Part shown: positions 47,778-60,243 of the stretch, piece after piece | Numbering within the stretch: position 1 is the stretch's first letter | Layout of the letters: each line of letters starts with the position of its first letter | Origin: Hyaloperonospora brassicae | Taxonomy: Eukaryota; Oomycota; Peronosporomycetes; Peronosporales; Peronosporaceae | Assembly (NCBI GenBank): GCA_947650285.1 | Contig: CANTFL010000730.1 | Location: forward strand, 1 to 64,000 | Reading direction: 5' to 3' | Length of the DNA: 64,000 bases | The notes under the pieces: generated by a model | The model's database searches: none | Told to the model about the DNA's origin: nothing | The model's input: only the letters and a program-made list of their open reading frames with translations | Program-made: the position numbers and the translations under genes

Positions 47778-47865
47778 GTCAACTTAATGGGCGAATCCCT
47801 CCGCCACGCGCGACTCGTTGTCTTCAGTAAGTATCCCATCAACAGCACTCCAAGCGCAGAAAACG
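47778..47865. promoter_or_regulatory. Short divergent promoter region
   Basis: Only 88 bp separate the start codons of the WBP2-like gene (-) and the Kelch gene (+). Both promoters and both 5' leaders must lie here or overlap the opposite gene. I see no clear initiator consensus. Confidence 0.45.
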
Positions 47866-49867
47866 ATGCCGCGGTTGTCGTACGAAGGTGTCGACGTCGA
47901 GCTCCCCTCGAACCTGACTGGCATTCAGTTCGACGTCACGGCGGGGACGCTTACGATCCACTGCTGCAACTTCACGGGGGACGTCGTGTTGCGCCAACGT
48001 ACGTCCCGTCTGCGAGGGTCGTGTGCGTGTGTGTGGAACGAACACGGGCGGTACCGACCCGAGTCGCTTCTTTCTTTTGCGTCCATGTGTGGGTACGCGT
48101 ATGTGACATGTGACAGGAGCCTCAAGTCGCGCACCGCTGCCGACAGGCGTTTGTTTGCAGCAGCGCACGAAACGACCGAACGACGCAAATGGTCCGAGCG
48201 ATGACGATCGCGTGTCCCAAGCGGATGGTAAACGGCTGCGGCCGAGTTTCCTCAATGAAGCAGAGCAGACGGTACTGCTCGCGCAATTGAGTGGACCGTC
48301 GAAGGAGCGAACGGCAATGGCAGACGATGTGTCGGTGCTAACGGCGAGAGCTGACGGACCAGAAGAAGGACCGAAGGCAGTTGGGGGCACCACAGGTAGT
48401 GACGTGAAGACGACGGAGAAGACAGTGGGGAAGAAGCAGCAGAAGCGGACGCAAAGGCCACTGACGGACAGTGTGGACCTCATGTCGGCGCCACTTGATC
48501 TGAAGCAGTCGAGCGCACGGACAGCAGCACGTGATTCCAGCACCGATCGACTTCACACGCGCGCGTTGCAACCTGAACCTTCGCCGAGCCAATGCATCGA
48601 GGAACGGGTCAGAGACGTGTCAATGTCAAAGGCAGCAGCAGGTCTGATGATACCGTGTGTTTGTTTGTTTATCGGTTGTTGGGCGAAAGAGAACGCAATC
48701 GCGAGTGTCGTTGGTGTAGTCTAACAAGTTGGTCGTGACTGCGTGTAGCTGAGGACTCAGCGTGGGAGACGATCGAGTCGATAGGGAATGCCCCGACTGA
48801 GCGCTGGGGCCATACTGCTACCAAGATCTCAAACGACCGCGTGGTGGTCTACGGTGGTACCGATGACGAGGAGCGAACGCTTGGGGACTTGCACGTGTTT
48901 GATATGCAAACACACCGCTGGACAACTCCAATCAACTGCGAAACGATTCCGCGAACGTGGCACGATGCCGTGTACCTGCCTCTCAAGAATCTATTGCTTG
49001 TGTTTGGGGGCGAGCGCACGGAAAGCGGTGATGGTAAGCTTGCCGTTCTTTCCGACATTATGGTACTGGACACCGAGTGCTTCCTGTGGTTTCCACCGGC
49101 TATTCGTGGGCCACCTCCGTCGGCAAGAAGCGGTCACACTTGCACTGCTATTGGGAACGAGGTCGTGGTGTTTGGCGGTCGAACAGGACGGAATCGGCGA
49201 AGCACGGTGCATATTTTGGACACTGGTGGGCAAGACATGACGGCCAACGTGCGGCAAGCGACAAGTGTGCTGACGTCTTGCTGTGATCGCTGTTGATGTT
49301 GTTGCTGCTGTTACTGATGTAGACGACTGGAACTGGAAGACGGTACAAGCTGAAGGAAAAGCTCCCAGCGCTCGCACATACCACAGTGCTATCGCTGTCG
49401 GCGACAAGATCGTTTACTTTGGAGGCAACAGCTCTTCCAAAAGCTTTAACGAGGTGCACGTATTGCAAAGAAAAGTAGAAGAAGCACCGAGTGACCCAGT
49501 GTGGACCTGGTTTCAGCCCCCTGTGGTCGGTACGCCCCCACAAGAGCGCACAGGCCACTCGGCGACTCTTTTGGATGACGGCTGCATTTTTATCTTCGGC
49601 GGTTGGGATCCACAGCGGGACGATGCCAGTGCATTAACGAGTGTGTTCCACGATTCGTTCATCTTAGACACAAAGTTGTGGAAGTGGCAGTCTGGTGCTG
49701 TCTGTAAACCCGACGATGGGCATACTGATGCATTGCCACGAGGACGTGTTGGACATGGTGCAGCGATGCACAGCGATGGACGTATATACTTTTTTGGTGG
49801 CCAGGATAGCGCCGAACGCCGGCTCAAGGACATTTGCAGGGTTACGATGTCGCAAAGAGCTGGATGA
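47866..49867 (+). CDS. Kelch-repeat protein
   Basis: Four exons join in frame to 559 codons: 47866-47998, 48117-48641, 48749-49225 and 49323-49867. Intron 1 has GTACGT/CAG ends and intron 3 GTGGGC/TAG ends; the donor of intron 2 (GTCTGA at 48642) is the least certain and a GTGTTT site at 48657 also keeps frame. Residues 45-220 are polar and charged, probably disordered. From about residue 222 come Kelch blades: ERWGHTATKISNDRVVVYGG, LLLVFGGER, SGHTCTAIGNEVVVFGG, RTYHSAIAVGDKIVYFGGN, TGHSATLLDDGCIFIFGGWD and VGHGAAMHSDGRIYFFGGQD. The GG pairs and following Tyr/Trp spacing fit a beta-propeller of about six blades that would bind a protein partner. No second domain such as BTB is visible. Confidence 0.8.
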
Positions 49868-50129
49868 CCAGAGAAGTAATGATGGAGGTCTATTCAGCTG
49901 CGACTTTGAGCATTCTATGAGCCAGCGTTGTTATGCAGTACAGGGTACTGACTGCTGGCATCGACGGAGGAGGAATGGGCGAGAATACACGTATGCAACG
50001 ACAATTGTGAATGTGCTTTTGTGCCTTTAGGTGGAGTTTTCTAGACGGACAAGAATGTGCATAGTAGCGGTGCAAGATCGATCTCGTGGACAGGAACAAG
50101 GGATATTAGACGAATATCAGCAGAGCTCT

Positions 50130-52844
50130 TCACTCCATGATGTCGTCAAGCTCGAGTGCTACGCTGTCTAGAAAGCTGCTCATGTTCTCGTCGTCCATCG
50201 AGACGCTGGAATCAGTCACCGAACTTGCTGCCGAGACATCAGGTGTAGCTCGATCGAGAGCAAGACCGTCTCGCTCAGTCTTTTCTCCCTTCGGCTGAAA
50301 AAGCGGGAGGTCGTCACTTTTGATAGCGCTAATGTCTTTTGTCGTAGATTTCCCCGCTGCCGTCTCGTTCACGGATGCGTCGTACTGCACTGGAGTTGAG
50401 AAGTGAGCAGCGACAGGAAACGGTGAAGTGGTAAGTGCCCCACCTCCTTCATGTCCGGTTGATGTGTGATGCAAGCCAAGGCTGCCGCCACCAATGCCAG
50501 TGCTGGCCGTCACAGGTGGAAACAGTGCGTTGAGTGGAAGCGGCGGGAACATCGATGCGATTGCTGTCGAGTCTGTTTTCGACATCGAAACAGGTTTGTC
50601 GGGCTCTTGCTGTCGACACGTTTGCTGACCTTCTGCATCCAACGCTGCACCGAACCCAGGATGCGTGTGATCGAAATGATCCGGTAAAGATGCGCCCGTG
50701 GTTGGAGTTCCCCGAGGCAAAAGGTGCTGGATAAAGTTCTGATGGTCTAGAGGCGAAATCGACTTGTGCGAGTGCTGGTCCAACAATGCCTCGCTCGAAG
50801 GGAGCGGTGATACCTTCTCACCTCCGTAAAGAACATTGCCGACGCCGTACAGGCTGCCCTCTTCGTGCGGCAATGACGACTGCAACAACGGATGCTGCTG
50901 CTGTTGGTGATGCAGCTGAAAGGGTGGACCTGAAGTCGATGGAGGTAGCAACGTCTGGTCGACCGCAGTCGAGGACGACTTGTTTGCTTGGTTCATCAGC
51001 CACTTGCGACGTGCTGCCGAGTTAAAGCGGTTCTTGACAGCATTCTCCGTTCGTCCAGGAAGGAGCTTCGCGATCTCGCTCCACTTGTTCCCGAGCTTCT
51101 GTTGCCAGCAGAAAACCATGTCGTCCTCCTCGGAAGTCCATTGACCCTTTCGGATGCGAGAGTCGAGGTGGTTGCACCATCGCTCGCGGCATTGCTTACC
51201 AATGCGTCCCGGCAAGTGCAGAGCGAGGTCGCACCAACGAATCTTGCCGATACCGTAGCGAGTGATGAGGCCCGCTAGAATACCGTCTTCTTCGGGTGTC
51301 CACGGTCCTTTGATCAGACCAGGTTTCAGCACCTTATTCCAGCGATGAAGGCACTGGACGTCGGTGCGCCCGTTCCCCAATGTCTCGGCGATCATCTTCC
51401 AGTTCTTCCCACCAAATCGTGCCACTGCAACGCGAAGACGTTCGTCTTCATCAGAAAGCCATTTCGTCGGCGTTTGGACTTCTTTGCTGCCCTTCCTTGG
51501 AAATGCCCTGCTCGATGGTGATACGCGCAACGGGCTTTCATGGCGCAGGTCTCGTTGGAGATACTTTCGTTCGTTCTCCGGTGCCAGAAGATGAGACTGA
51601 GTATCCTGCGACGGGCTCACCACCGATACATGGTGGACACTCTGGTCGTTTCGGACGAAGCTGGGACTGCAACTCAGTCCGAGCGAACTGTGCGAGGACA
51701 AAGTAGACGGTCGGTGGGACACTTCCACGAATTCTGGATGCCTTGGCGAATGTTGTTGATACTGAAGGTTTTGGTGCATTGAGCCACGAAGATCAGCCTC
51801 AAGCTCGTTACAAGACATCTTGAGCTCCATGTCAGCAGCATCTCCACTCATGCCATGATGATGACTGGATAGACTGCAGTTCCTGTCACTGTCGCTGCTG
51901 CTGCTGTAATCACTCAAGCTCGCGTCCAGATCCTCGTTACTTGACACCGATGCACCATGCAGCTTGAATCCACTAGGACCGAAGGCTTGGACGAGGAATT
52001 CTTCTCGTGGAGAGCATTCGCAAGTCGACGAGCTGAGCGACGGCTGGAAGAACATGGTACGGTCCAGACGTCTTGCAGCGAAGATGTCGTGATCGAGCTT
52101 GAGCCGAGGCTCAAACACGTCCTGAGGTTCCTGTGGTGCCAAGTCGGGTGCGAAAACGTGACCATTGCCGTCGCGCTCGTTGGCTTCGCTGTAGTTGGTG
52201 TCGGCATCGCCTACTTCGTTCGTGAGAGCCTCGCAGTGATTTTCGTCGTGATTGCTGTCGCGGTCATCGGAGTGAACGTTGCGATCGTGATTGACCACCT
52301 GAACGTGGTCAGAAGACGAATGTGTGTACTCGGACTCGAACGGGGACGACGGTATCAACTGGTACCCGTTGCTAGTTGGAGAGTCTGTAGAACGGTTCAC
52401 GAGTGAAAAGCAGCATAAGTGAGTCATGGCTGTCCTCGTCCTCGAGGGTATACGCACAAAAGTATCAACACACGTACGCTCAGTAAGAGGCAGGAGCTCG
52501 GGACGCTGCAACGACTCATGATGAGATAGTGGAGGTGGCAGAACATCGTCGTGTCGAGACGGGGAACTTGGCTTTGCAAAACCAGTCGTACTGAAGTCGT
52601 CATCACTGGTGAGACTCTGATGGCGTTTACGATTTGGGCGTGGATGCACGTTGTCGGAAGTGTGAAGTAGCTCGTCAAGGTTGTCGAGACCCGCACAGGA
52701 CAAGCTTCGTTTCGGAGAAGGTCTGGAAGGAAACGAACAAACAAACGAGAACGTCAGTCTCTGTGGGTGTTGATGGTGTCAAGCAAGCGACTACATGACT
52801 ACAAGTGCTTGAGCATACCTGCTGAGTGTCGAGCGTGGATGCAT
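50130..52844 (-). CDS. Three-repeat (R1R2R3) Myb transcription factor
   Basis: Two exons are proposed: 52844-52819 (MHPRSTLS plus part of an Arg codon) and 52722-50130, joined by an intron with GTATGC and TTCCAG ends; the frame fits and gives 872 residues. Starting only at exon 2 would need a non-ATG start. Three Myb repeats lie at about residues 427-475 (FGGKNWKMIAETLGN), 479-528 (KGPWTPEEDGILAGLI, GKQCRERW) and 531-580 (KGQWTSEEDDMVFCW, AVKNRF). Both flanks are long, Ser/His/Gln-rich and probably disordered; the C-terminus is acidic (FLDSVALELDDIM), resembling an activation domain. The repeat arrangement is that of animal c-Myb and plant MYB3R proteins, which bind DNA and often control cell-cycle genes. 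The target genes here are unknown. It is convergent with the Kelch gene (262 bp gap). Confidence 0.85.
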
Positions 52845-53666
52845 GGCGGAAACAATGCCAGCGGTCGGAACTCGCAAAGTAAAGGTGTCCCGGGTGCACA
52901 GAAAGCGAAAGCTACTTGCAGGACACACCAAGACGAAGAATGCCACTCCTCATATCCTTGATTGGCACCCGTGCGCGTATCTCACTTTTACTCTAGCGAA
53001 TAACGATAGGTAACTCTCGTACGCTCGTCATTTGCGAAGGCGCTTCGACGGCAGTTACCGCTGTTTTCCATCATCGCACTCTCGAAAGAAATAGTAAGAA
53101 AACACCAGCCACTATGTAAAAATAGCACGGAACAGAGGGTCAACCGCTCTTATCTACATGCGTCGCTCTTGTCAACAAAGTGTTTGTTATGCTTGACAAG
53201 AAAGAGACAGGGCTTATGACGTCGGAATCGCAGATGTGGGATGTGCTGTGCCTCTCGTCTGAGAGATCAGAGCGCGCGACGATGACGATGCTAATGGTAT
53301 GTCATCGATCTGTGCGCGACTCTAGGACTCATCCTACAACACATCGACTATTTGCTTCGGCGACAGCATCCGCGAGACGCCCTCATCCGTGTGAACTTCA
53401 ACATGGACATTTTGCAGCCCTAGAACACAGTCGTACCAACAACGGCTCTCACTCAACACACACGAATGACCTCCATCGCTTTCGGTTTACTGCTGTGACA
53501 ATCGTTACGTTCTGCTTTTCATCTTGTACCAATCTTCGTGCTGCGGGATCGCCTGGCTGGCTGCTCGGACAACGTTGGTCTTGACAGAAGCGGGCATCAA
53601 ACGAGACCATGCTGTGCAACCGCGCGACGATCTGCTTGCCACCGTCGTGCAGACTTCCTTCACCCC
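52845..53666. other. Intergenic stretch between Myb and NFU1
   Basis: No open frame with recognisable residues is present. The Myb promoter and the NFU1 3' end should lie here. Confidence 0.45.
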
Positions 53667-54809
53667 CTACTCACTGGGTATGCCGACAGATCGCAGCTTC
53701 TCTTCCAGCGTGCGAAACTCTTCGTCATTCACTGCATTCAGCTCTTCGTCAACGTACTCCTCGATGCCACGCACTTCTGGGATATAGTGCTTCAGCATAT
53801 TCTCCACACCATCCTTGAGTGTGACCGACGAGCTCGGGCAGCCTGCGCACGAGCCCGCCAGTTGGACCTTTACCATGCCTGTATGCTCGTCAAACCCCTT
53901 GTAGAAAATGTCGCCACCGTCGTCTTGCACAGAAGGCCGAATGCGCTGCTCCAGCAGCTCCTTGATCATGGCCACCACTTCGTCGTCTTCCGGCAGAATC
54001 GTCGTGTCCTGCAGCGTCACACCACCACAACAACACGAGGATGGCAAAGAGGAAAAGCACCAGCTATCAGATTTTCTACTCGATCACAGCTAGCAGCATC
54101 GCTCGTTCAAACTCGCGCCTCACCGTGACAACAGCCTCGTCCGACATGACGTCCTCACCAGACGCAAAGAAGTCCATGATCGTCGCAAAAATGTCAGCAT
54201 TCAGAGCCTGTGACAAAGCACGAGCGTATCCGCCTTGTAAGTCTGGACGCGCCACAGCACATGGGCCTGCAAAGCCATCAATCACGTACGTCCCAGTCCT
54301 CCTCTTCTGCCTTGGTAATGGAAATGAAATCCTTCCCAAAGAACACGCGCGTCACGCCCTCAATCTGGAACAGTTTCTTGGCCAACGGCGAGCGGCGAAC
54401 CTCATCCGACCGAGGCGTAAAGTCCTACCAACCCACGGCATCGACAGTCTGTTAGCAACTCAAGCAATCCCTTCGTCTCCCCCAGTAGAGTGACCGGCAC
54501 GCTGCCACTGGCCGCCCCCCTCATCGTCCAGCACGCAGCACGCACCACACCCGTGGAAAAGCGGTCGTCCAGCACCGCCCGTCCAGGCAGAAACTTGACA
54601 CTCGATGGGTTCGGCGTCGGCTCTGACTGGATAAACATCGACCGCAACGCGCCCGTGCGCGCCAAGAACGGGTTCCGGCGGGACGTGGATGCAGCGGTCA
54701 CACGTCCCATGAGAGGAGTCGTCGACAGACACTGAGCGGCGGCCGGTGGGGACAGCGCAGCGCTGCGACGCGCCAGTGGGCGCAGGAGGTGGCGACTGCG
54801 TCGAAGCAT
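53667..54809 (-). CDS. NFU1: NFU1-type mitochondrial iron-sulfur cluster scaffold
   Basis: Four exons splice in frame with phase 0 introns to 274 residues: 54809-54546, 54424-54290, 54207-54124 and 54008-53667. Donors are GTGCGT, GTACGT and GTGAGG; acceptors end in TAG, CAG and CAG. Residues 1-57 are rich in Arg, Ser and Ala, as in a mitochondrial presequence. The Nfu N-terminal domain follows ([19 protein letters not shown] from residue 58, [25 protein letters not shown]). The NifU-like C-terminal domain has [11 protein letters not shown] and the cluster-binding CxxC in [10 protein letters not shown] (residues 215-218), then [12 protein letters not shown]1 receives [4Fe-4S] clusters and passes them to lipoyl synthase and respiratory complexes. 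The length is typical. No defect is seen. Confidence 0.93.
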
Positions 54810-54990
54810 GCGAAGAGCTCTTGTGGCGGGGCGGTCGGAAGTGCGTTATTTTGACCAATCAACGAGACGGCAGCCACTATTTCCACGGCCGGTGGGGAAA
54901 CGGGTGTTGGGTTTTAACGAATCAAACGCGTTGTCAGTCACGACAGAGAAAATGCGAAAAAGCTTCTCGTCGAGCGAAGTGGGGCGGGTG

Positions 54991-55076
54991 TGTCCCGTAA
55001 ATAAAGGGTCAGATGTAGCGAGTGCGTTGTGTGTGTCCCGTAAATAAAGGGTCACATGTAGCGAGCGCGTTGTGTG
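54991..55076. repeat. Direct duplication of a 43-bp unit
   Basis: Two adjacent units, 54991-55033 and 55034-55076, start TGTCCCGTAAATAAAGGGTC and differ at two positions. They lie 180-270 bp upstream of the NFU1 start codon, in its promoter region. The core CCCGTAAATAAAGGG is partly symmetric. Confidence 0.85.
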
Positions 55077-57292
55077 GTCCAATCCGGGGCACGAATGGCG
55101 AGAAACGAGTCGAAGTGTTGTCGTTCATTTGCACCGGCAGTGAGTTTTGCGCGAGGCGTTTTCATATGCAGATATGTGCGTTCACGCGCTCGGTTTTACA
55201 CCGCAAAGGCAGTTGAACATACGGTGTTGCATTGCAGCTTCTACTTACGACGATCTCATCATTCTCAGCTGCTAACTACGCCGAACGCGGATGCTAAATG
55301 GTGAATCAACAGCAGTGCGATCGGCGTGAAAAGCACCGAACACCTCTCGCAGAACAGAAAGATTGTAGAGAAACAGCCACGTTCGACATGAACAACAACA
55401 TGCAGAGCGCGACGGCACTTGGCCCTCCTGGCACTATTGTTGATGTCTGGTGCACTTCAGTCTGCGCCTAACAGGAAGATTACGAACGGACTTTGTACCT
55501 AAAGCGCTTGCGTAGTTCCTTTCGCAGAGTGCGTGCAGGGATCATGTCGTCGAGGGCACCAGAAAGGGGAGAAGGACATGTACATGTTGAAGTCCAAGTG
55601 CTACACTTGTCGTGCAAAAGACGCTACTTGATAGCCAGTTCATCGACATTGGGAAGCCCTTGTCATTGTCAAGCATGTAGACTTCGAGCGCGTCCGTCAG
55701 TGGCCACTGCTCAACTAACGCGTCCGAAAGCAGATTTTGCTTTTTGTGAGCCGAAGGGCAAAGCTATGAGTGAGGGTGCACAGGAAGGAAGCTGAGTCTT
55801 CTCGGCAGCTGCTTTTAGTCTATCTGCGTGTCTGTAAGTCACGCGCACGCACACACTCGGTGTTTACTCGAAAGCGACCAAGATCGAAGAGCGCATGCAA
55901 GCAAAGGTTCGACACTTTGGAGCACCGAAGGTCTCGCACCTCCGGCACTACGACATCAGCAATGGCAATGACACTACCACGCCAACTCAACGAGTAGCGA
56001 TTGTATCGGCAGTAGTCAGAACGGAGAGGGAAAGCTGCTGACCGACAAGATGCCCGAGATAGAAGAACCGCAGGGAATAAACGACGTCTTATGAAGTGAC
56101 GACATACACAGATCCGTCGCACACACGAATTTTTGATTCGTCGAGATTGTCATCATGTGCCCGTATGACTGATGGCGCTCTACCAGATCAGTGGCTCAAC
56201 GTGTCGTTGCGCCACAGAGAGGGTGGAAGAGCAGAGACCGAGTGCGTTGGTCTATCGTACTCATAAGGGCATATAACACACAAGCAGCAAATACCATCGA
56301 TACCCATTGTACTACATGACGATCAATAGCAAGAATGGTTGGGCAAAGTATCATTGGTCACATTGACTGAGGACAAACAAAAGACCAAGGCTGATAAGGC
56401 AACAACATCGGTACGCGTTACGCTTGGTTTATCCGTGGCATTTGACGACACGAAAAGAAAGGAGCTACTGGACCATCTTCGTTCGGCGTCAGAAGAAGTT
56501 TGGCACTTTCTCCCCCTCCACTGCCATATCAATGTCGTCGGTCGCACGTAGCTGTTGTTGTTGCTGCTGCAGATGCGAGATCAGCATGCTTCTCGTTTCT
56601 CTCATAATCGACTTCAACACATCGAGGCCCTTTGCAGCAGACCCTTTGCAGCAGAAAACCCACATCAACACTGTGGATTGTTCATCTCTTGACGCCCAAT
56701 CGATCCTCTAGCCACTACTCAATCGTTCGCAAGGGGTACATGAGCCCTCGACACTATCCTTAGTTCTCTGGACTTGATTTTTCTACATCAAAGATCGACC
56801 TTTATGCTTGTTCCTCTATCGTAAAACCCATTCGCTACTGCAGTTGCAACTGTCTAACAAACTTTGACATGGTCGGTACACAGACTGTGTCTATAGGCAC
56901 CAACTCACTCCATTTGCCCGCGCTCCTCTGTCGTAAATTTCACACAACATGCGCAACGCACTTTAGCCTAACTTTACGCAATCTCCTTCCCTCGCAAACG
57001 CACGTCTCTTGACATTCACCGGTGGTGTATCCCCGTACCTTTCTCTTGGCTATTGTCGATGGTGTACCCCCGTACCTTTTCTCGATACTTGTCGACGGTG
57101 TAACCCCGTACCTCGCATGACTTTTGCTACTTCACACGGTGCGCTATTATCCTGATTTAGTGCTCAGCCGCATTTAGGCTCTTTTACGTTATTGCACACA
57201 ATCTTTATCGCAAAGCAGAGAGAAAGAGAGAAATCGCTCCCTCTCTGCTGACGATCTCTGAGCAGCTCGTCAGCTACTACCGTACCGCTGTC
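55077..57292. other. Divergent intergenic region between NFU1 and HOOK
   Basis: Short frames exist, such as 56339-56551 (+) and 56489-56671 (-, with LQQQQQQL), but none is recognised. A 36-37 bp tandem repeat lies at 57024-57120 and is listed separately. The region is long for this compact half and could hold one undetected small gene. Confidence 0.4.
57024..57120. repeat. Tandem repeat of 36-37 bp upstream of HOOK
   Basis: Three units begin GGTGTATCCCCGTACC, GGTGTACCCCCGTACC and GGTGTAACCCCGTACC at 57024, 57061 and 57097; the last is partial. The array ends about 170 bp before the HOOK start codon. Confidence 0.85.
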
Positions 57293-60243
57293 ATGGACGA
57301 CACGGCACAGCGCAGTCTGCTTCTATGGGTACGTTCACCGCATTCAAAGCTACTACGAGCTGTACAAAGATCTTCATTCGCACCGATCGCGTCCTCCCTC
57401 GCTCGTCCACTCCCCGTCCCTCAACGTTGACCGCCACATTAGTCGATTGGGGGCGGAATATATCACTATTAAGAAATCAAGCATTACACACCAGAGAAAC
57501 AGACAAGAAACGCTATTACTAATGAGAGATGGACTCACTCTCTACTGTGTGTATCGTGATACAAATCCTATGACTACTCGTACGCACAGGTGCAAAGTTT
57601 TCACGAGAAGCTCGCGACGGACACGCAGATCTCGAGCCTCGAGGACCTCTGCGACGGCGTCTTCTTGTCAAAGATCATGCACCACATGTAGGCGACGTCT
57701 GTCTGCTTTGCTACAGCTCTTTGGCCCCACTCACTTGTGGTCACTCACCCTAATGTTACCTTTGTTCTCCTTCTCTCTACTATTGATGATTTTCTGGTGT
57801 GTGTGTGTGTGTGTCTTTGTATGTGGATGCAGTGACTCGGAGTACATGAACTTGGAGCAGATCAACGAACAGTCTGGCGGCAACTGGGCACTCAAGTTGA
57901 ACAACCTCAAGACGGTACTGCGAGCTGTGGAGCTGTTTTACACGGACGAGCTGGGCCAGACCTGTCACGCAGACGAATTGGTGGACCCGCTCGTGATTGC
58001 AAAAGAAAACAATGTGCACGAGGTGTGCAAGCTCACGGAGTTGTTACTGGGCTGCGCCGTCCAGTGTCTGAACAAGTCCGAGTATATCCATCCCATTATG
58101 CAGATGGCTGCGTCTGAACAGGCTAGCTTGATGCACGCGATCGAAAAGCTCATGCACCGGTTTCAGCCCACGTCTCCTAGTATCGCGTCGAATCCAGGTC
58201 GTCGCGACTCACTGATCTACAGGGCGTCTTTTGACGAGGTAACGCCTCCATCTTCGTCAGTGTCAGTCTCTGCGTCAACTACAGAAAGCTCTGCTGAGGC
58301 ACTAGCCGCACAACTTGCTCAAGCGCTTGAGCGGAGCTCCTCAATGGAGCTCCGATATTTGGATATGGAGCGCGAGAAGCGTCAATTGACGGAGCGTTTC
58401 GAACGCACGCTGACGGAGCATCGAGAGCTTGTCGACAAGTACACGGTCCTCGAAAGTGAACGTGATCAGTTGCGCGGTGAACGCCAGAATACGCTTGCTC
58501 GTGACAACAAAAAGATTCAACAAATCGTAGACAATGAGGTTCACGCGCTCCAGATGCAGCTAGAAGAGAAGGACCTGGAATTGAATCGGGTGAAGCGCGA
58601 GTCTGGGGAACGCCTGATGATGCTGGAGAATGAAGTCCGCCGTCAAGCTGACGAGCTCGACATTTCGCGCTCGAAACTTGGCTCGCTGAACAAACTTGAA
58701 GCTAGCATGATCAAGTACAAGAAGAAATTAGAAGAAATGAACTCGCTGCGTAGTCAGGTGCGTGAACTGGAGACTTTTAATGCGCAGTACTTGGACAAGG
58801 TGGTGGATTTGGAAAGCACCATCAAGACCATGCCTGGACTGAAAAACCTCGTCGAGAAGTACAAGAATCAGGTTGTGGAACTTGAGACGGCCAACGTCCA
58901 AGCCAGTTCCAACCTGAACGTGAAGGAACAGAAAATCAAGCGACTACAAGAAGAGCTTGACAGTGCGCTGGGTGGCAAGGAGTTTCTCGAGTCTCAAATG
59001 GAGGAGCTTCGCACACAGCTTGCAAGCATGCAGTATCGGGAAAGCAATGACGACTCAATGTCTGCAGGCGAGAGTAGCGCAACGCATGGAGGAGGTCTAA
59101 GTGCTGACATGCTGCTCGGGCGTGACTCTGTCATTGGCATGAGAGAGCGAGTCGCTCGTTTGGAGCGTGAAAACGCCGAGTTGAAGAGTGGCAACGTCGA
59201 CGCAGGCCAGGCAGAGTTGGCCAACGAACTGGACATGGCATTGAAGACAAAGGAGTCGCTCCAGGTGTCTCTATTCCAGATGCAGAAACAAAATGACCAG
59301 CTGTCCGAAGACCTGCGAAACGCTCGGATCCAAAACGAGCAACTTCAGCAAATGCTGGCGCTGATGCAACAGACTCAGGTCCAACCCCAACAGCAACAGC
59401 AGCACCAACAGTGGCAGAGTGCACCAGATGGATCGGAGCCGATGCAGGTCTCGAACGATATGGCTGCTGGTGAAGGTCTAGCGATGACAGGAACTGCTGG
59501 CTTTGCGTCAGCTGCCACTCTGGAACCTGGCATTGCTATGGGACCAGGTGGAGCCCTGCAAGCACCTGTACCCGTTGCTGGTGCCGTCGTGGTGACCAGC
59601 AGCAACAATGCACTCTCATCAGCCCAGATTGCCGAATACCAGGATAAGCTGGGGAAACTGGTACGTCAACAAACGGGCTATCAAAAGTGGTTTTCTGATT
59701 TGCTGTACTGATGTGCTCGTCTGCTCTTGATGCACGTGTTGATGCAACAGGAAATCGAAGCGGAAGCAGTGGACTCGCTCCGCGCAACTGTGACTGAGTT
59801 GACGAAGCGTCTAAAGGAAAAAGAGTCTGTGATCAACGAGCTGTCGGAGCAGCGCGCGAAGCTGGAAAACTACACGAAGAAAACACTCCATGCTGTCCAG
59901 ACAAAGTACATGGTCGCAGTGAGCTCACACCGCAACCAGGTCAACGAGAAGCAGGAGCGTGTCGATTTCTTGGAGAAAAAGATGAAGGACGTCCGTGCCT
60001 CGTACTCGCGCGAGCAAGCACTCATGATGTCGTCATTCTACGAGGTGAAGCCTGGCCGTTCTCATTGTGACCATTGCTGCTGTCTGACTGACCATGCTCC
60101 CATACTTTTACGCACAGATTGGAACTGAGATGCAGCGGCGTACGATGATGCCACAGGGCCCGGCTCCTGGTGCTCCGGGCACCGGATCGTGGCTTGCAAA
60201 CAAGAGGACAGAAGAGCGTGCGAAAAGACGACAAGGAGCGTGA
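57293..60243 (+). CDS. HOOK-family microtubule/dynein adaptor
   Basis: Five exons splice in frame to 793 residues: 57293-57328, 57590-57687, 57833-59660, 59751-60044 and 60118-60243. Donors are GTACGT, GTAGGC, GTACGT and GTGAAG; all acceptors end in CAG. The N-terminus (LLLW, then VQSFHEKLATDTQISSLEDL and CDGVFLSKIMHHID) is the calponin-like HOOK domain, completed by LKTVLRAVELFYTDELGQ and a LLGCAVQC helix. From about residue 235 there are long coiled coils (MERE, LVEKYKNQVVELETANVQ and similar). A Gln-rich and Gly/Ala-rich insert follows, then another coiled coil in exon 4 and a basic tail. HOOK proteins link cargo to dynein on microtubules through FTS and FHIP partners. The extra Gln-rich insert is not part of the animal family plan. 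It is convergent with the ARM gene. Confidence 0.88.
57797..57814. repeat. GT dinucleotide microsatellite in HOOK intron 2
   Basis: Nine GT units lie in the pyrimidine- and GT-rich part of intron 2, shortly before its acceptor. Confidence 0.9.

Noticed and set aside
47304..48113. 269-codon plus-strand frame
   Set aside because: It runs antisense to the WBP2-like exons and over intron 1 of the Kelch gene; its residues show no family pattern.
51957..52406. 149-codon plus-strand frame with hydrophobic stretches
   Set aside because: It is antisense to the Myb gene and arises from the reverse reading of Asp/Asn/His-rich codons.
50130..52703. Myb as a single-exon gene starting at 52703
   Set aside because: The codon at 52703 is TTG. 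A short upstream exon with ATG at 52844 joins in frame through standard splice sites.
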